Shown here: piece after piece, positions 34,192 to 45,729 of the stretch
Position numbering within the stretch: the stretch's first letter is position 1
How the letters are laid out: the number at the start of each line of letters is the position of its first letter
Origin: Cephalotus follicularis
Taxonomy: Eukaryota > Streptophyta > Magnoliopsida > Oxalidales > Cephalotaceae
Assembly (NCBI GenBank): GCA_001972305.1
Contig: BDDD01000922.1
Coordinates: forward strand, 186,001 to 250,000
Reading direction: 5' to 3'
Length of the DNA stretch: 64,000 nt
Notes under the pieces: generated by a model
What the model was told of the DNA's origin: nothing
The model's database searches: none
What the model saw: only the letters and a program-made list of their open reading frames with translations
Program-made: the position numbers and the translations under genes

Positions 34192-36705
34192 TGAGATGAC
34201 CCATCCCTCAGGATAAGCACCTCGGACTAATCGCCCAGCAGGAAGGAGGAATTTACCATCTCCTCTTAGCCAAAACAACGCAAAAACACATGGCAGGGAA
34301 GAAATAAAATAGGAAATGCCATAACTGTAAATAACCCTTACATAAAACCATTCCAAAAACTAATCGTTTAACTAAATGAAACACGCACAATAACCATTGC
34401 CCAAACACACCGTTCCACTAAACGAACATGCCAGGGGAGGGAGCCAGGGCAGAGAATGCAATGCTACGTCATGCCAGGGGTGCACCTCCATCCTAAGACA
34501 TGCCTTCCCCGGACGAGCCATCCTCGGGCATATCCTCATTGGACGACCGACCCCAGACATATCCTCCCCGGGCATGGCCTCCCCGGGCATGTCATCCTCA
34601 TGCATGTCCTCCCTGGACAACACGTTCTCCTCGGACAACATGTTCTCCTTGGACAGAGCCCGATGACAAGTGTCAGACACCAACATAAACCAACCCAGCC
34701 TTAACAACCCTGAGTTCAGTACACGAGCCCCACAGGTTGAACCCCGCCCTGCCCAACCTCGGATAACCTTCTCGGTAAACAAGCAAAAGATCGTAACACA
34801 ACGTTTCAAGTAAAAACATGAAATCTCATCATTAAACACAATAAATCATCAAGCGAACACATCATATTATCATTTCAAAATAATATATATCTTGTTCACA
34901 AAATATCATCCCCTGCTCAAAAGCCGAGGACCCATACAAAAGAATATCATTTCCTCCTCAGGCCGAGGAGCATACAACAAAAGAATAAAACCCATATGCC
35001 CCCATGAATGCATGCAAGGTCGAGCCCGTGAAGGAAGCAGCTCTGTTTATCCTCCGCAGACTACCTTATCATCCGAAAAGACTACCTTGTCAGCCACAAC
35101 AACTTCCTCTGCAAAACAACTGGGAGGGGATTAGTCCAAATGACTAGTGAGCAAGAACAAGCATTGTCCAGAGCATCCAAAACCACTGGACAGAAAAGAA
35201 AAAAGAATATATATAATCAAGCCCCACTGGGCAAAATAGAAGAAGTCAGAGGTAAACAAAAGGAACACAAACTCAACAATATCACAAGGCTCCACTCCTC
35301 GGAGGCTGCCAAAGGAAAAGAGAGTCAAACATCAATAAGCGGAGGATTCCAACAAAAGTTAACACACAAGGAAAACAACTATGCCCAAGATAAACAAGAG
35401 AAGAGGAACAACATCACAATATCTCATGGTCAGCCGCCATACCAGGCAAAACACACATATCTATCCAGGCCACAACCCGCTAACATCTATCCGGACCTCG
35501 TCCACTAGTATATATCCTAGCCACAGCTCGCTATCCACCACAGTATCCGTGGTCTACCACCACACCAGGCAAAACACACACACACACACACCACTTATCC
35601 TGGCCTTGCCCGCTAGAATCTATACATACTCTTCTGCTAGTATCTATCTGAGCCATGGCTCGCTAGTATCTATCCGAGCTACAGCTTGCTAACCCCGGCC
35701 AAATGGGAACGAATGGAGGACTCCCCTACACTCACACTCAGCATACCATCATAGCCAATAGTACACCATAGATCCAGGTCTGGAACCCGGGGGCAGTTCC
35801 CACATAGCATCCCATCATAGACAATGAGAATACTAAGGAGAGTTGATCCTCGGGCGTACCCTTTACCACCGACCGTAACCCATGCATCTCGTCCGCACAT
35901 CCCAGTGCGTCCCACATATCAGAGGAACCAATAACAAAAGGAAAGATCGTCTGACACAAACAACAACCGTCAGAGGAATAACATACATTCAACCCATGAA
36001 TCATCCGAGTTCTCAAACTCTGCCAAGAACAGGATTACAACATAAACAAGGGTAACAGGGATCCAAATCCCACAGAAAACGTTCAACTAGAGGATAACAA
36101 TAGGCACACGAAATGTCAAGTAAAAGAAAGAGGAGAATGTCTCACTCACAAATCGCCTCAAGCTACCGTCGACCAACCCCAAGATGCTCTGTCAGAGTAA
36201 CAGGTTCCTCGTCTTCAAGCTAACACATATTAGATCGAGAAGAAGACATAACACATGCATGAATAGAAAACACAACCAGCCAAACCAGGCTACCATCCTC
36301 CTTCTCGGCCCCAGCGCAACGTGCCACCAAACAACACAAACTAGGGCAGAGGAGAGCTCACCTTCACAACTCAAAAGCAAAAGAGGGAAACCAAAATTCT
36401 CATGGAAGAAGGGGAAAGAAAAAGAAGAAGAAACCAGCTCTCTCTCTCTCACTTCTCTCTCTCAAAGCCGAACTCCACTAACCACTAAAGCACTGCCAGC
36501 CCACTTACCAACTCCCATCTTATCATCATCACCTTGGGAAAAACACAAAGCTTCTCCAAGAAGCTAATCCATATATCATATAATAATTCAAACAAATCAT
36601 GTCCACATGTTCAAATAACTTACCACCATTCCCACTTAAGTCCTTTCCATGTGCCAAACAAGGCCTTAATTTATAATCCTCTAAAAATAGGTATGGTGTA
36701 TTACA
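34192..36705 (-). repeat. 5' LTR of the gag-only element (2.51 kb)
   Basis: TGAGATGACCCATCCCTCAGG to GGTATGGTGTATTACA. Pairs with 30010-32600. A shorter CA run lies near 35574-35592. Confidence 0.9.
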
Positions 36706-37711
36706 GTTTGTCTCTCTGAAAATGTTCGTCTCTTTGTCATGCATTCTAATTACATATTTAATTGCAGAGTGTTGTTTGATCTTAAAAAGATGGTCAAGAA
36801 CAAAGCTCGTGTGGAAGGGTTGATCACCGAGGCATACATCGTTTGCGAGTTGACAATGTGTTGTTCGTATTATTTCAAACCTGATGTCCCGACGATGTCG
36901 AATAGACCTGAGGGTAACCGGGATGGGGCTGCCATTGCAAGTAATGGATTGCTATCCATATTTACTCATCCTGGTAAAGTAATGGGCAAGACAGAGAATA
37001 GACATGTGATAGACAAAGAATATGGGTTTCATATTTATACATCCTTCTGAACTGCGATGAAGTCAGACCTCTGCTTGAGGAAGTATACATATATATTATA
37101 CTAAGTTCACACTCTATTTATACGAATTGTGCAATTTGAATGTATCTGACTTATATTCTTTGTTGTAGTGACTACGAATAACTAGTCAACGAATTAAACT
37201 CTAATATTACCCCCAAACAAATTGATAAAGAACGCGATGCACACTTTGTGAAATGGTTTCAAAGTTATTTAGTAATGCTAGAATATGTCTACAAAGCATC
37301 TCTAAGTTTCATGATTTTTAATTGTTGATGTTGATTTCTATGTTACGTGTGGACATTGCACACTTAATAGGTTAAGAACGACAAGCAAGTTGACGCCTGT
37401 CTACGAAATTTAGCAATTTCACCTGCTACAAAAGTGAGGTCGTGGAAGGGGTACGTAGTCAACGGGTACAACTTTGACACTAAAGATGCATCGAGGACCT
37501 CAACAACTCAAAATTGGGGTGTAATGATCAATGGAAGCACTTGGAATGATAGTTGTAATGACTTCTACGAAGCCTTGGTCGACGTTGGGGAGCTTGATTT
37601 CTACGGAAAAGACAACAAAGTTGTTTATGATGGGTTGACACTTTGGAGAGAGGTACCAGGGTGGATGAGCTTTGGATTGTTCGTCGAAACCAAGAAAAGG
37701 AACTGCCTACA
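36706..37711 (+). pseudogene. TNP2-like transposase, C-terminal domains (DUF4218/DUF4216-like)
   Basis: Continues the transposase after the gypsy insertion. Blocks: DLKKMVKNKARVEGLITEAY and the Cys-containing CCSYYFKPDV (about 36775-36890), DKERDAHFVKWFQSYL (about 37220-37270), then KVRSWKGYVVNGYNFDTKDA, TQNWGVMINGS, FYEALVDVGELDFYG and VVYDGLTLWREVP (37434-37660), the two accessory domains found after the TNP2 core. Likely introns occur before 36769 (...TTAATTGCAG), between about 37085 and 37168, and before 37370. A stop follows the DYE codons near 37180. It stops at the family D LTR. Confidence 0.8.
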
Positions 37712-38232
37712 TGTTACGCCCCGAACTGAGAGAGTAAACCCCCACGATCCGACGCATGAGATACCTTCTGTTCAATCCATTCATATCATATATCCATGTG
37801 TATCATATTCCAAAAGTGCTATTTATAATTTAAATCAAAGTCATACAAGCGGAAGAATCATTCATAAATATATTATAACTCTTAAAATCTCCAGTAAATT
37901 CAGCATGAAGTATTTGTTTATCGGACTATGCCCCCTATAAAGAAAAACTCAGTTGATATAATATGGGCTCAGCCCTCAACAACCACACTCCCGTAGGAGG
38001 AAATAAGCAATATATCACAGTAGCAGGACCTATCCATATCCTTTACATCAACACACAGATATATATAAGCACTGCCACAAGCCGGCAGGTCAAATACATA
38101 AATAAAACATGTCTCTTATACAACATCAGTTCATTTACATTAATCACATTTATACATGGTAGGTCAGAGGAGATGTAACTCCTTACTCTGCGATTTAGTC
38201 CGGCTGGTCACGGTTGCGCATCGCCTGGACCT

Positions 38233-38260
38233 AACTCATTACATTGCAATGCAATGAGTC
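38233..38260 (-). other. LTR hairpin, family D copy 2
   Basis: AACTCATTACATTG (38233-38246) faces CAATGCAATGAGTC (38247-38260). On the minus-strand RNA they pair along the arm with two G-U wobbles. It lies beside GGTTGTGTAGG, as in copy 1. Confidence 0.75.
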
Positions 38261-38707
38261 AGCAACCCAAAGGTTGTGTAGGATATACATATGCAAGGAA
38301 CATATAAAAGTGTAGCAGATATGAGTACAATATGACAGATGCACGCATAATATTTTAATATAATCCATGCCATGAAAACTGGCATTTAGAGACATCCTTT
38401 TGCCATGATAACCTCATCCATAGGGTAACATTCAAGAGGTTAACTACATATATATAGTGTCCTATACCAGTGTATATAAGCATTTAACCAACACTCCAAA
38501 CTATACCATCGCAATCCGGACCATTACGACCCATAATGATACAACCCGTAACCATATCGCATCCGTCCCATAACCATTATGTATCAATTCCATGATCGTT
38601 CTGTTCCACAATGATGCATTCTGTAACGTCCATCCAACCATCTATACACAGTACGTGCAGTAGACAAATAGGGTTGGAATAATACTAACCCCATTATCCA
38701 TACCATA

Positions 38708-38848
38708 TGGCTTGTTCATTACGGCCGCAGCCAATGATACTATAACCGTAAGGCTTGTCCCCATTGGTCCCAGCCTATCCATACCGTTTGGCTTGTCCAC
38801 AATGGTCCCAGCCAATACCGTTCGTCTTGTCCACAATGGTCCCAGCCG
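38708..38848 (-). repeat. GGCTTGTCC...AGCC hairpin-like repeats, four units
   Basis: Units: TGGCT...AGCCA (38708-38733), AGGCT...AGCCT (38751-38776), TTGGCT...AGCCAA (38788-38815) and CGTCT...AGCCG (38823-38848). All enclose TTGTCCACAATGGTCCC or a variant. Outer bases change in pairs (T:A to A:T). Confidence 0.75.
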
Positions 38849-38889
38849 ATACCATAACCGTACAATCCCCAACCATATAAACCATAACA

Positions 38890-39290
38890 ATGCAATCCAT
38901 TACAATGCAATCCATAACAACTCAATGCAATCCCAGTTCCTCGAAGGTCCTGGTTCCATAATCAATGTAATCCACAACAATTCAATCCATAACAATTCAA
39001 TGCAATCCCAAATCCTCAAAGTTCCCGGTTCAATAATTAATGCAATCCCCATACCTCAAAGGTCCTGGTTCAATAATAAATACAATCCCAGTTCCTTGAA
39101 GGTCCTGGTTCAATAATCAATGCAATCCATAATAATACAATCTATAACAATTCAATGCAGTCCCCGTTCCTCAAAGGTCCTGGTGCAATAATCAATGCAA
39201 TCCCAGTTCCTTGAAGGTTCTGGTTCAATAATCAATGCAATCCCATTTCCCAAAGGTCCTAGTTCAATAACCAATGCAATCCCCTTGTAA
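38890..39290 (-). repeat. ~40-60 bp minisatellite in family D LTR
   Basis: Eight or so degenerate repeats built on CAATCCCAGTTCCTCGAAGG followed by TCCTGGTTCAATAATCAATG. The next 100 bp (39295-39400) is ATTCATTCAG-type simple repeat. Confidence 0.85.
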
Positions 39291-39509
39291 TCAGTCGTTC
39301 ATTCACTTAGTCAATGATTCAATCATTCAGTCATTCATTCAATCATTTCCATTCATTAGGTCGATCATTCATTCATTCGGTTGATTTGGTCAGTCATTTG
39401 TCCATTATACTCATACACAATTCCTTAAGTCATGAAATCAGCAATCATGCATAACCATGACAATCCATTTAGCAATAATGAGTGCAAGCCCAATTCCTCG
39501 AAGGTCCTG

Positions 39510-39740
39510 GTTCAATAATCATCCATAACCGTTTACCATAACAGTAACCATAGCCATCCATAACCATAACCATGGCCATCCGTAATCATTGCCATAGCCA
39601 TCCGTAACCATAACCATGGCCATCCGTAATCATAGCCATAGCCATCCATAATCATACGATCCATGACCGTACGATCCATGACCATTCCATTCTTAACCAT
39701 ATAATCCGTAACCATTCAATCCGTTCATTCAAAATCCATT
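39510..39740 (-). repeat. CCATAACC/CCATGGCC short repeat array
   Basis: Units such as ACCATAACCATGGCCATCCG and TAATCATAGCCATAGCCATC are repeated. It is the counterpart of 5040-5320. Confidence 0.85.
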
Positions 39741-39904
39741 CAATAACAATCCATTCGATTACAACCAATTCGTTCCCATAACGATCCATAAGGTCCATTC
39801 CACGATCTACACAATCTCTGTGTCGTAGATGAATAGGGTCGAGATAACATTGACCACACCGCGCATATCATAGGTCCATGCATACCATATCCATACCATA
39901 CCAT

Positions 39905-40016
39905 CCATATTGGTCCTGCCATGAAGTGGGGTAAACATTATCTATATCGGTCCTCCCACGATGTGAGGTAAACACTATCCATATCGGTCCTCCCACGATG
40001 TGGGGTAAGCACTATA
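39905..40016 (-). repeat. ~48-bp tandem repeat GGTCCTCCCACGATGTGGGG, three units
   Basis: Three units with CCATATCGGTCCTCCCACGA and TGTGGGGTAAACACTAT. CCCAC and GTGGG can pair around GAT. Confidence 0.8.
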
Positions 40017-40740
40017 TGATGTGGTCTACATTCATGACCTTGATGGCAGAGATGAGGGTCGTGAATGGGTTATCTCATTTAGTCTCATACAATACAATCA
40101 ATCATATATAACCGTAACAATTCGTTTAGCACCCAATCATCAATGAACAACACATCAATCCATACGGTTCGTTCAAAATGCATGAATGAAAGCAAAATAG
40201 TATAACCATGCTATAGTGATTTACCATTCATATACTACCGTCCCATACCAGCATATACAAATGGGATCAAGTAAATTGTCATCTGGGCATGTACCATAGG
40301 AGCATATGAATACCCTACCTCTTAACAGCTGAGCTTGCAAGTCGGGAGGACTTGTAGCGGAAGCCACAAACTACCACCTCCTCTAAGCTTCACTCATTGA
40401 CAAGAGCACAGCTCCATCTTGTGTCAACAGAGTTCTCTTTCTCTCCTTGTATCACTGCAATAACCATCAAATTCCATTACAATCTACACACAGGTAGCAA
40501 ATACACATTCGCATCACCAGAGCTCCGACCAGATTTTGACCAACACATTGAAACTCCGGCAACGCCATATTGTAACGCCCGGTATTTTCCTGAATGTAAT
40601 ATTTTGATTTATGATGTAATCATTAATCTTGATTTAATGAGAATGTTGAGTTTTAACCTCAAAAAGATGCTTACAAACCCTAGTTATGGTCTTGGAATTG
40701 AAGTATGTATGTTAAAGCTTGAAACGGTGCTGTTTTGGCC

Positions 40741-40898
40741 AAAAGACATCGACGTCTTTTTGAAAGGCGTCGACTCCTTTGTGAGCTAGGGCACACGTGA
40801 ATGCATGGGCATGCACGTCGACTCGGGAAGGAGGCATCGACACCTTCTTACGAATGGACAAAGACATCGACGTCCAAGGAAAGACGTCGACGTCTTTG
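40741..40898 (+). repeat. GTCGACG motif cluster in the Tekay-like element
   Basis: Units AAAGACATCGACGTCTTTTT, AAGGCGTCGACTCCTTT, GCACGTCGACTC, GGCATCGACACCTT, AAAGACATCGACGTCC and AAAGACGTCGACGTCTTT. The last is a perfect 18-bp palindrome. Confidence 0.9.
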
Positions 40899-41409
40899 CA
40901 TGAATGGCCAGCACGTTCTTCACCGACAGAACAACATGCAAGGGGGATTTGTTTAGGGGCTTACCTAATGCCTTTTTGAGTGCTCTGTGGCGTGTTGTGC
41001 ATGTGGATGTGTTGCCAGAACATGCCCTCACATGGTTCACGCAAGGGGAATCCTCACCTGCTACCTGCAATGTAAAGAATGGTTAATGAATGTAAAAGAA
41101 ATGCAGAAAGGGAGTAGGTGAGAGAGAGTTAGAATGTGGCTGTCAAATGCCAGAAAAGGGATGTCGGGGGAGAGCCTTCTGCATAAAGGACACCCTCCCC
41201 ACTTGTCTCTCTCGTTTTACAACACCAGAAGAGAGAGAGAGAGTGAAACAGTGACTGTGTGTATTCCACCATTGTTGAAGCTTGGAGCTTGGACCTTGAA
41301 GCTACTGGTGCAGCTACGGGACGGATCAAGAAGGGCTGCTGTGACTTCGTGGAATGCTAAAAGAGGTGGACTTTCGGTTTCTAACTTGAAACCAGAGGTA
41401 GGGGAAAGC

Positions 41410-42869
41410 GTAGATATTGAGAAATTCTTGAGGCTGAATCCGCCCAGCTTCAAAGGAGAAATGGATGCCACGATCGCTGAGGGATCGCTGCAGGACCTGG
41501 AGAAGATCTTTCAGGTGATGAATTGTACTGATGATCAAAAGTTAAGGTTTGATGTGTACCGCCTATGGGGTGAGGCCACCCATTGGTGGGAGATGGTTAG
41601 AGCAAAGTGGGAATCAGAAGGACTGGATCACACTTGGGACCGATTCCAGACAGAGTTCCTGGAGACATATGTTCCTGACATTGAGCATGAGTGACGAGAG
41701 ACCGAGCGCTTAGAGTTGCGGCAAGGAGAGATGACTATTGCTGAATATCAGGCAAAGTTCATGGAGCTTGCCAGACATTCACCGTATCTGGTTGCTGATG
41801 AAACAAAGAAGATACGGAGGTTCTTGAGAGGATTACGACCGGATCTACGGTCGAGGATTAGGGCCATGGAGCTGAGGACTTATGTAGAAGTTGCTCAGAA
41901 AGCCAGACTGCTAGAGACGATATCTAGTGATGACCGAGCTGAGAGAGCTCGCGTGAAGGAGAATAAGCAGAGTCCTGTACAGTCCCGACCGGCACCGTTG
42001 AGGTGGCGAGATAGCGGTTCTCCGACGAAGTCATCGAAGAGCAAGTTTCAGCAGACTGCTTCTCAAGGTACTCCCAGCCAGGGGAGTAATGCTAGATCTG
42101 TGACATGCTTTTTCTGTGGTCGTGCCGGCCACCAACAGAAGGATTGCTGGAAGTACAATGGATGGTGTTTGAGGTGCGGAGCACCGGGCCATTCGGTGAA
42201 AGACTGTCCAAAGAGTTCAGCTACAACGCCTACGGGGCCGGGGAGCAGCAGTGGTGCGGCTGCGGGACCTTCACAGAGGAGAGATACCGGCAAGGGCATC
42301 ATAAAAGGTAGAGTCTTCGTACTTTCTCAGACTGAGGTTCCAGAGTCGACTTCCGTTGTTGGAGGTACTCTGTATATATATGGTTATTCTGCTAGAGTAC
42401 TGATGGATTCAGGTGCATCACATTCATTTATATCTGCACGTTTTGCATCTTGTTTAGATGTTATCCCTGACTGTTTGTCTTATACACTTGAGGTGTGTAC
42501 ACCGACTGGGACTTCTATGCATACTGACTCAGTATATAGGAGTTGTGAGATGTCTATGGCAGGCATTTCTTTATATGCAGATCTGATTGTGCTGCCTATC
42601 CGTGACTTCGATGTGATATTGGGGATGGATTGGCTATCAGCACACCGTGCTCGTATGGATTGTTACCACAAGACTGTGGACTTTTGTCTGCCCGATGGAA
42701 CGACTTTTCAGTTCAAGGGAGACAAGGGATTCTCAACACCGATCATATCTTTTATCCGAGCATCGAGATACCTGGAGAAGGGATGCGAAGGATATTTGGC
42801 TTATGCTATTGATCGAAGGAAGGAGAAAGGCTTAAGTTTGGAGGAAATTCCAGTTGTGAGCGAATTTCC
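41410..42869 (+). pseudogene. gag and protease region of the Tekay-like element
   Basis: Gag core (FLRLNPPSFKGEMD, GEATHWWEMVRAKW, then GEMTIAEYQAKFMELARHSP and RFLRGLRPDLRSRI), two zinc knuckles (CFFCGRAGHQQKDC and CLRCGAPGHSVKDC), then a retropepsin-type protease with the active-site motif LMDSGASHSFI and the closing block VILGMDWLSAH. Gag packages the RNA; the protease matures the polyprotein. The gag motifs match those at 47391-48200. It is broken about once before the gap and its continuation is hidden. Confidence 0.9.
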
Positions 42870-43194
42870 NNNNNNNNNNNNNNNNNNNNNNNNNNNNNNN
42901 NNNNNNNNNNNNNNNNNNNNNNNNNNNNNNNNNNNNNNNNNNNNNNNNNNNNNNNNNNNNNNNNNNNNNNNNNNNNNNNNNNNNNNNNNNNNNNNNNNNN
43001 NNNNNNNNNNNNNNNNNNNNNNNNNNNNNNNNNNNNNNNNNNNNNNNNNNNNNNNNNNNNNNNNNNNNNNNNNNNNNNNNNNNNNNNNNNNNNNNNNNNN
43101 NNNNNNNNNNNNNNNNNNNNNNNNNNNNNNNNNNNNNNNNNNNNNNNNNNNNNNNNNNNNNNNNNNNNNNNNNNNNNNNNNNNNNNNNNNNNNN
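42870..43194. other. Assembly gap (325 N)
   Basis: A run of undetermined bases. The true length may differ. It falls between protease coding sequence and LTR-type DNA. Confidence 0.99.
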
Positions 43195-44399
43195 CGTATC
43201 CTGGTGTTGTTGTCAATATCGCGGCGGTTGAGGACCGGGGTGCGATGTGAGAGTGCTGCTAGGGGTGTAGCCCGTTGGCCCACTCCGTTGTCATGTCACC
43301 CTGTGGATCGGTACGAGGTCCGGGGATCCGGGCGGGAATGGTGATCAGTAGTAACCGTTGGAGGCGGTGTGTTGATCGTCGAGTTTTTGTTAGTGTTCGT
43401 TAAGTGTCTCGTTTGTCACGTAAATTTGTCATTGTCATGTCATTTGTCACTACTAGCTAAACTAGTTATTATCCGTCAATAAAAGGTTCTACAAAGGTTT
43501 TAACTGTTGTAAACTTTTATTCATAAAAGTCATCTTTTATAGTCATTGTCATCACATTTAGCAAGCCAACTTTTATTCAATAAACTAATTATGTATAAAA
43601 GTATTGGTTTTGTAGAGCAAGGCTCGAGTATGCACGTAAAGATTTCATAGTTGTGTAATCTTTAGTATTTGTTATGAGTTTGTCATGTGTTAGTCCGTCA
43701 TGGACATACTGTACTGTACTGTTTACTGGTCCTTTACGGACATTACTGTGATTGTTGACGTAGCCCTGGCCGGGTTACTACTGCACTGTTACTGTACACA
43801 TATATTTTTATATATGTAGCACTGATATTTTACTGTACTGATATACGTATTTTCATATATGTGCAAACTGGGTCTCCACTGCACTGCATCATTTATGCAT
43901 TCATACCATGACATGCATTATGTTGATCTCGATTTACTGTTATGACTTAGCCGAGTGAGGACAAAGGCTAACCCCCTACTTTACAGATTGATGCAGTGGA
44001 CTGTTGGATCAGCATGGATGAAGACCATGTTATTACTCCTGTTTTGTTTATCATCTTGTTTGTAATAAACCCATGTGGACTGTGATTCCGGATATGCCAT
44101 CGTTATGGTTTTGTTTCGGAAGGGACTTTATTTTGTACTGTATTGTTCACGCTCCGTTTTATGGGCGATTGACTTTTGTGACCTGTATTTGTGTAGCGTG
44201 TGGTATGGGACGCACGTTACGAGTTTACGGCTTATGTTCTTTTATGCTTCTGCGACTGTTATGCTTGGAGAAGTTTTAAGATTTCATGGTTTTGCATGAG
44301 CTGTACTATATGTTAATTGCCTTTACCGCTTTAATGCTGCGTTTATTGTAAACGGGGTGTGACACATATACAGGCTCCAAATTGGTCGATCTATATATT

Positions 44400-44640
44400 G
44401 GTGTCGAAGAACCATCGTGACTCGGCGTAGAATTTCTTGGTCATAACTAGGAGTGAGTTCCACTCACTGAATCAACTCCCCGGTCATCCACAATTCCGGA
44501 CAACCCCCAAAAACGCCACAACACCACATGATCTACGCATCTCTGCTGAGACTCGCTGTGACTCACCAAGGAACAGGCGGTCATAGCAGGCAGCGAGTCA
44601 AACTCACTGGGTTGACTCAGCCAACTATTCCTGGCCGATT
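44400..44640 (-). repeat. ACTGAGTC-type motif cluster in family D LTR
   Basis: CGTGACTCGGCG, GTGAGTTCCACTCACTGAATC, GACTCGCTGTGACTCACC, GCGAGTCAAACTCACTGGGTTGACTC. The same kind of motif occurs at 58540-58770 and 22770-23160. Confidence 0.6.
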
Positions 44641-44930
44641 TCGGCCGAAAAATGCCTCAACATTCATCACAATGGGCAGAATTGGTCTTCTAGGAGAAAA
44701 CCCGCTCAAACCGTGATGATTTCCAGTTGTGGAACGCACGGCAGTGAGTGACAGTGATGGGGAGAAATGGAAAGAAAAGAGAAGAGAGGAGAAGGTTACC
44801 GTCGGTGGATGGAGGACCTGCACCATGTACGCTTCCCGATCCAACATCGTTGTCTTTTTCGGCGTGCATCACCATCTCTCTCTGGTTCTCTCTCCCATGC
44901 TCTCTCTTGTGCGTCTCACTCTTCTCTCCC

Positions 44931-44941
44931 TTTATATATAT
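44931..44941 (-). promoter_or_regulatory. TATA box of family D LTR
   Basis: TTTATATATAT on the plus strand is ATATATATAAA on the minus strand, about 26-36 bp inside the LTR start and followed by AGGGAGAGAAGAG. This spot fits only if the LTR has a very short U3; a promoter is likely but not shown. Confidence 0.45.
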
Positions 44942-44967
44942 ATTACATATATATTCGGGGCATTACA

Positions 44968-45118
44968 CCAGAAACGAGATGTTCATGCTGCAAGTCAAGC
45001 TTTGCCGGTGTTCTACGAACCCAGCGTTTCCAATGACTGTAGGTAAAAAGGGTGGGTGACTGTGATAGAAATGAAACCCAGAAATGCCTAAATCCTTCCT
45101 GATTATGAAGAAGAAGAT
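44968..45118 (+). pseudogene. TNP2-like transposase, segment between two insertions
   Basis: Reads KRDVHAASQALPVFYEPSVS and then GWVTVIEMKPRNA and LPDYEEED, the stretch after the DUF4216-like domain in TNP2 proteins (compare the usual ASQAxQVFYxxDP). One stop separates the two blocks. It is cut on the left by the family D LTR and on the right by the full-length gypsy element. Confidence 0.75.
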
Positions 45119-45303
45119 TGTAATGCTCGGAAATTTTGAATGAAGGAATGGATTTTGGGCTTGAAAAATGTCTCTATTGCTATTTGTGCCGAATTGGATT
45201 AAGAGAGAAAAAGCAGTGTTGGGCCGACCGCCCTAACACTCAGCCCATATTGTGAAGAAAAGAGTAATTATGTCCAACAAATTCTAAACCCTTCCATTTC
45301 CCC

Positions 45304-45310
45304 TATAAAA
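45304..45310 (+). promoter_or_regulatory. TATA box in 5' LTR
   Basis: TATAAAA within CCCCTATAAAAGAGAAAG, about 186 bp inside the LTR, followed by an AG-rich leader. The 3' LTR has CAATAAAAG at the same place. Confidence 0.7.
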
Positions 45311-45729
45311 GAGAAAGTAAAGAACGTGCAGACTGTTGTTGCTGAAATGGAGAGAAAGAGACAAAGGAAGGGCAGTGTCTGGAGAATTCCTATCTTCCCC
45401 TTCCTCTCTTGGTTAAATCCCTTATTTTCGCCTTAAAAAGGGACATGGAGTGAGCAACCTTGGAAGTGGAAGGAGAAACATAGAAAGAAAGAGCTTAGTG
45501 TAAAGGAAAAGGAGCAATTGTAGGAGTTGAGCATATCAAAGGAAAGTGTACAGCAAGCTCATCAGATTTCAGGTAGGATCTACTTCCTACTCAGTGCTTT
45601 CACTCTTCATGTGTGTTGTTTTTGAATGCTGTGAGAATGTGATCTCTCATACCAGAGTTAACAAATAATGTTAAATATAGAATAACTGAGGTGCACACCA
45701 TGTTCATTTATTATTGATGAGTGTCGGGA

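Larger units (their letters stand above)
30010..36705 (-). mobile_element. Gag-only gypsy-type LTR element (TR-GAG-like), TSD GTTTG
   Basis: Two long direct repeats (30010-32600 and 34192-36705) flank a 1.6-kb internal region. GTTTG flanks both sides (30005-30009 and 36706-36710). The plus strand reads TGAGACGACCC...GTATTACA, so the element runs on the minus strand, starting at 36705. An initiator-Met primer site sits beside the upper LTR and a purine tract (minus GGTGGGGAGGA) beside the lower. The internal region codes for gag with zinc knuckles but no protease, reverse transcriptase or integrase, as in plant TR-GAG elements. The LTRs differ by roughly 8-10% by eye, an age of several million years. 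Structure looks whole; the gag is broken. Confidence 0.9.
40571..44364 (+). mobile_element. Tekay-like gypsy element, reduced, TSD CATAT
   Basis: Starts TGTAACGCCCGGTATTTTCC and ends AACGGGGTGTGACA. CATAT flanks both sides (40566-40570 and 44365-44369). Parts: LTR-type DNA at the left end with GTCGACG-type motifs, a gag-protease region, an assembly gap, then LTR-type DNA at the right end with the landmarks of 1466-4045 (GTTTACTGGTCC, TTAGCC...GGCTAA, GCTCCGTTTTATGGGCGATTGAC). Total about 3.8 kb, far less than the usual size; pol is not seen. It is broken, and the gap hides part of its structure. The clean target duplication argues that it entered family D copy 2 as one insertion. Confidence 0.85.
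37712..44967 (-). repeat. Minus-strand LTR of family D, copy 2, with nested Tekay-like element
   Basis: Plus strand TGTTACGCCCCGAACTG to CGGGGCATTACA (44967). It runs to 40570, is split by the Tekay-like element with CATAT duplication, and resumes at 44365. No family D internal region is present, so it looks like a solo LTR. CACTA coding sequence lies on both sides (…KKRNCLH and then DVHAASQALPVFYE), which proves the insertion. The flanking 5-mers (CTACA and CCAGA) do not match cleanly. Carries a hairpin, several minisatellites and a TATA box. Confidence 0.85.

Noticed and set aside
35140-36567. Frames of 100-127 codons within the gag-only element's LTR
   Set aside because: Not shared in frame with the partner LTR and rich in simple sequence.
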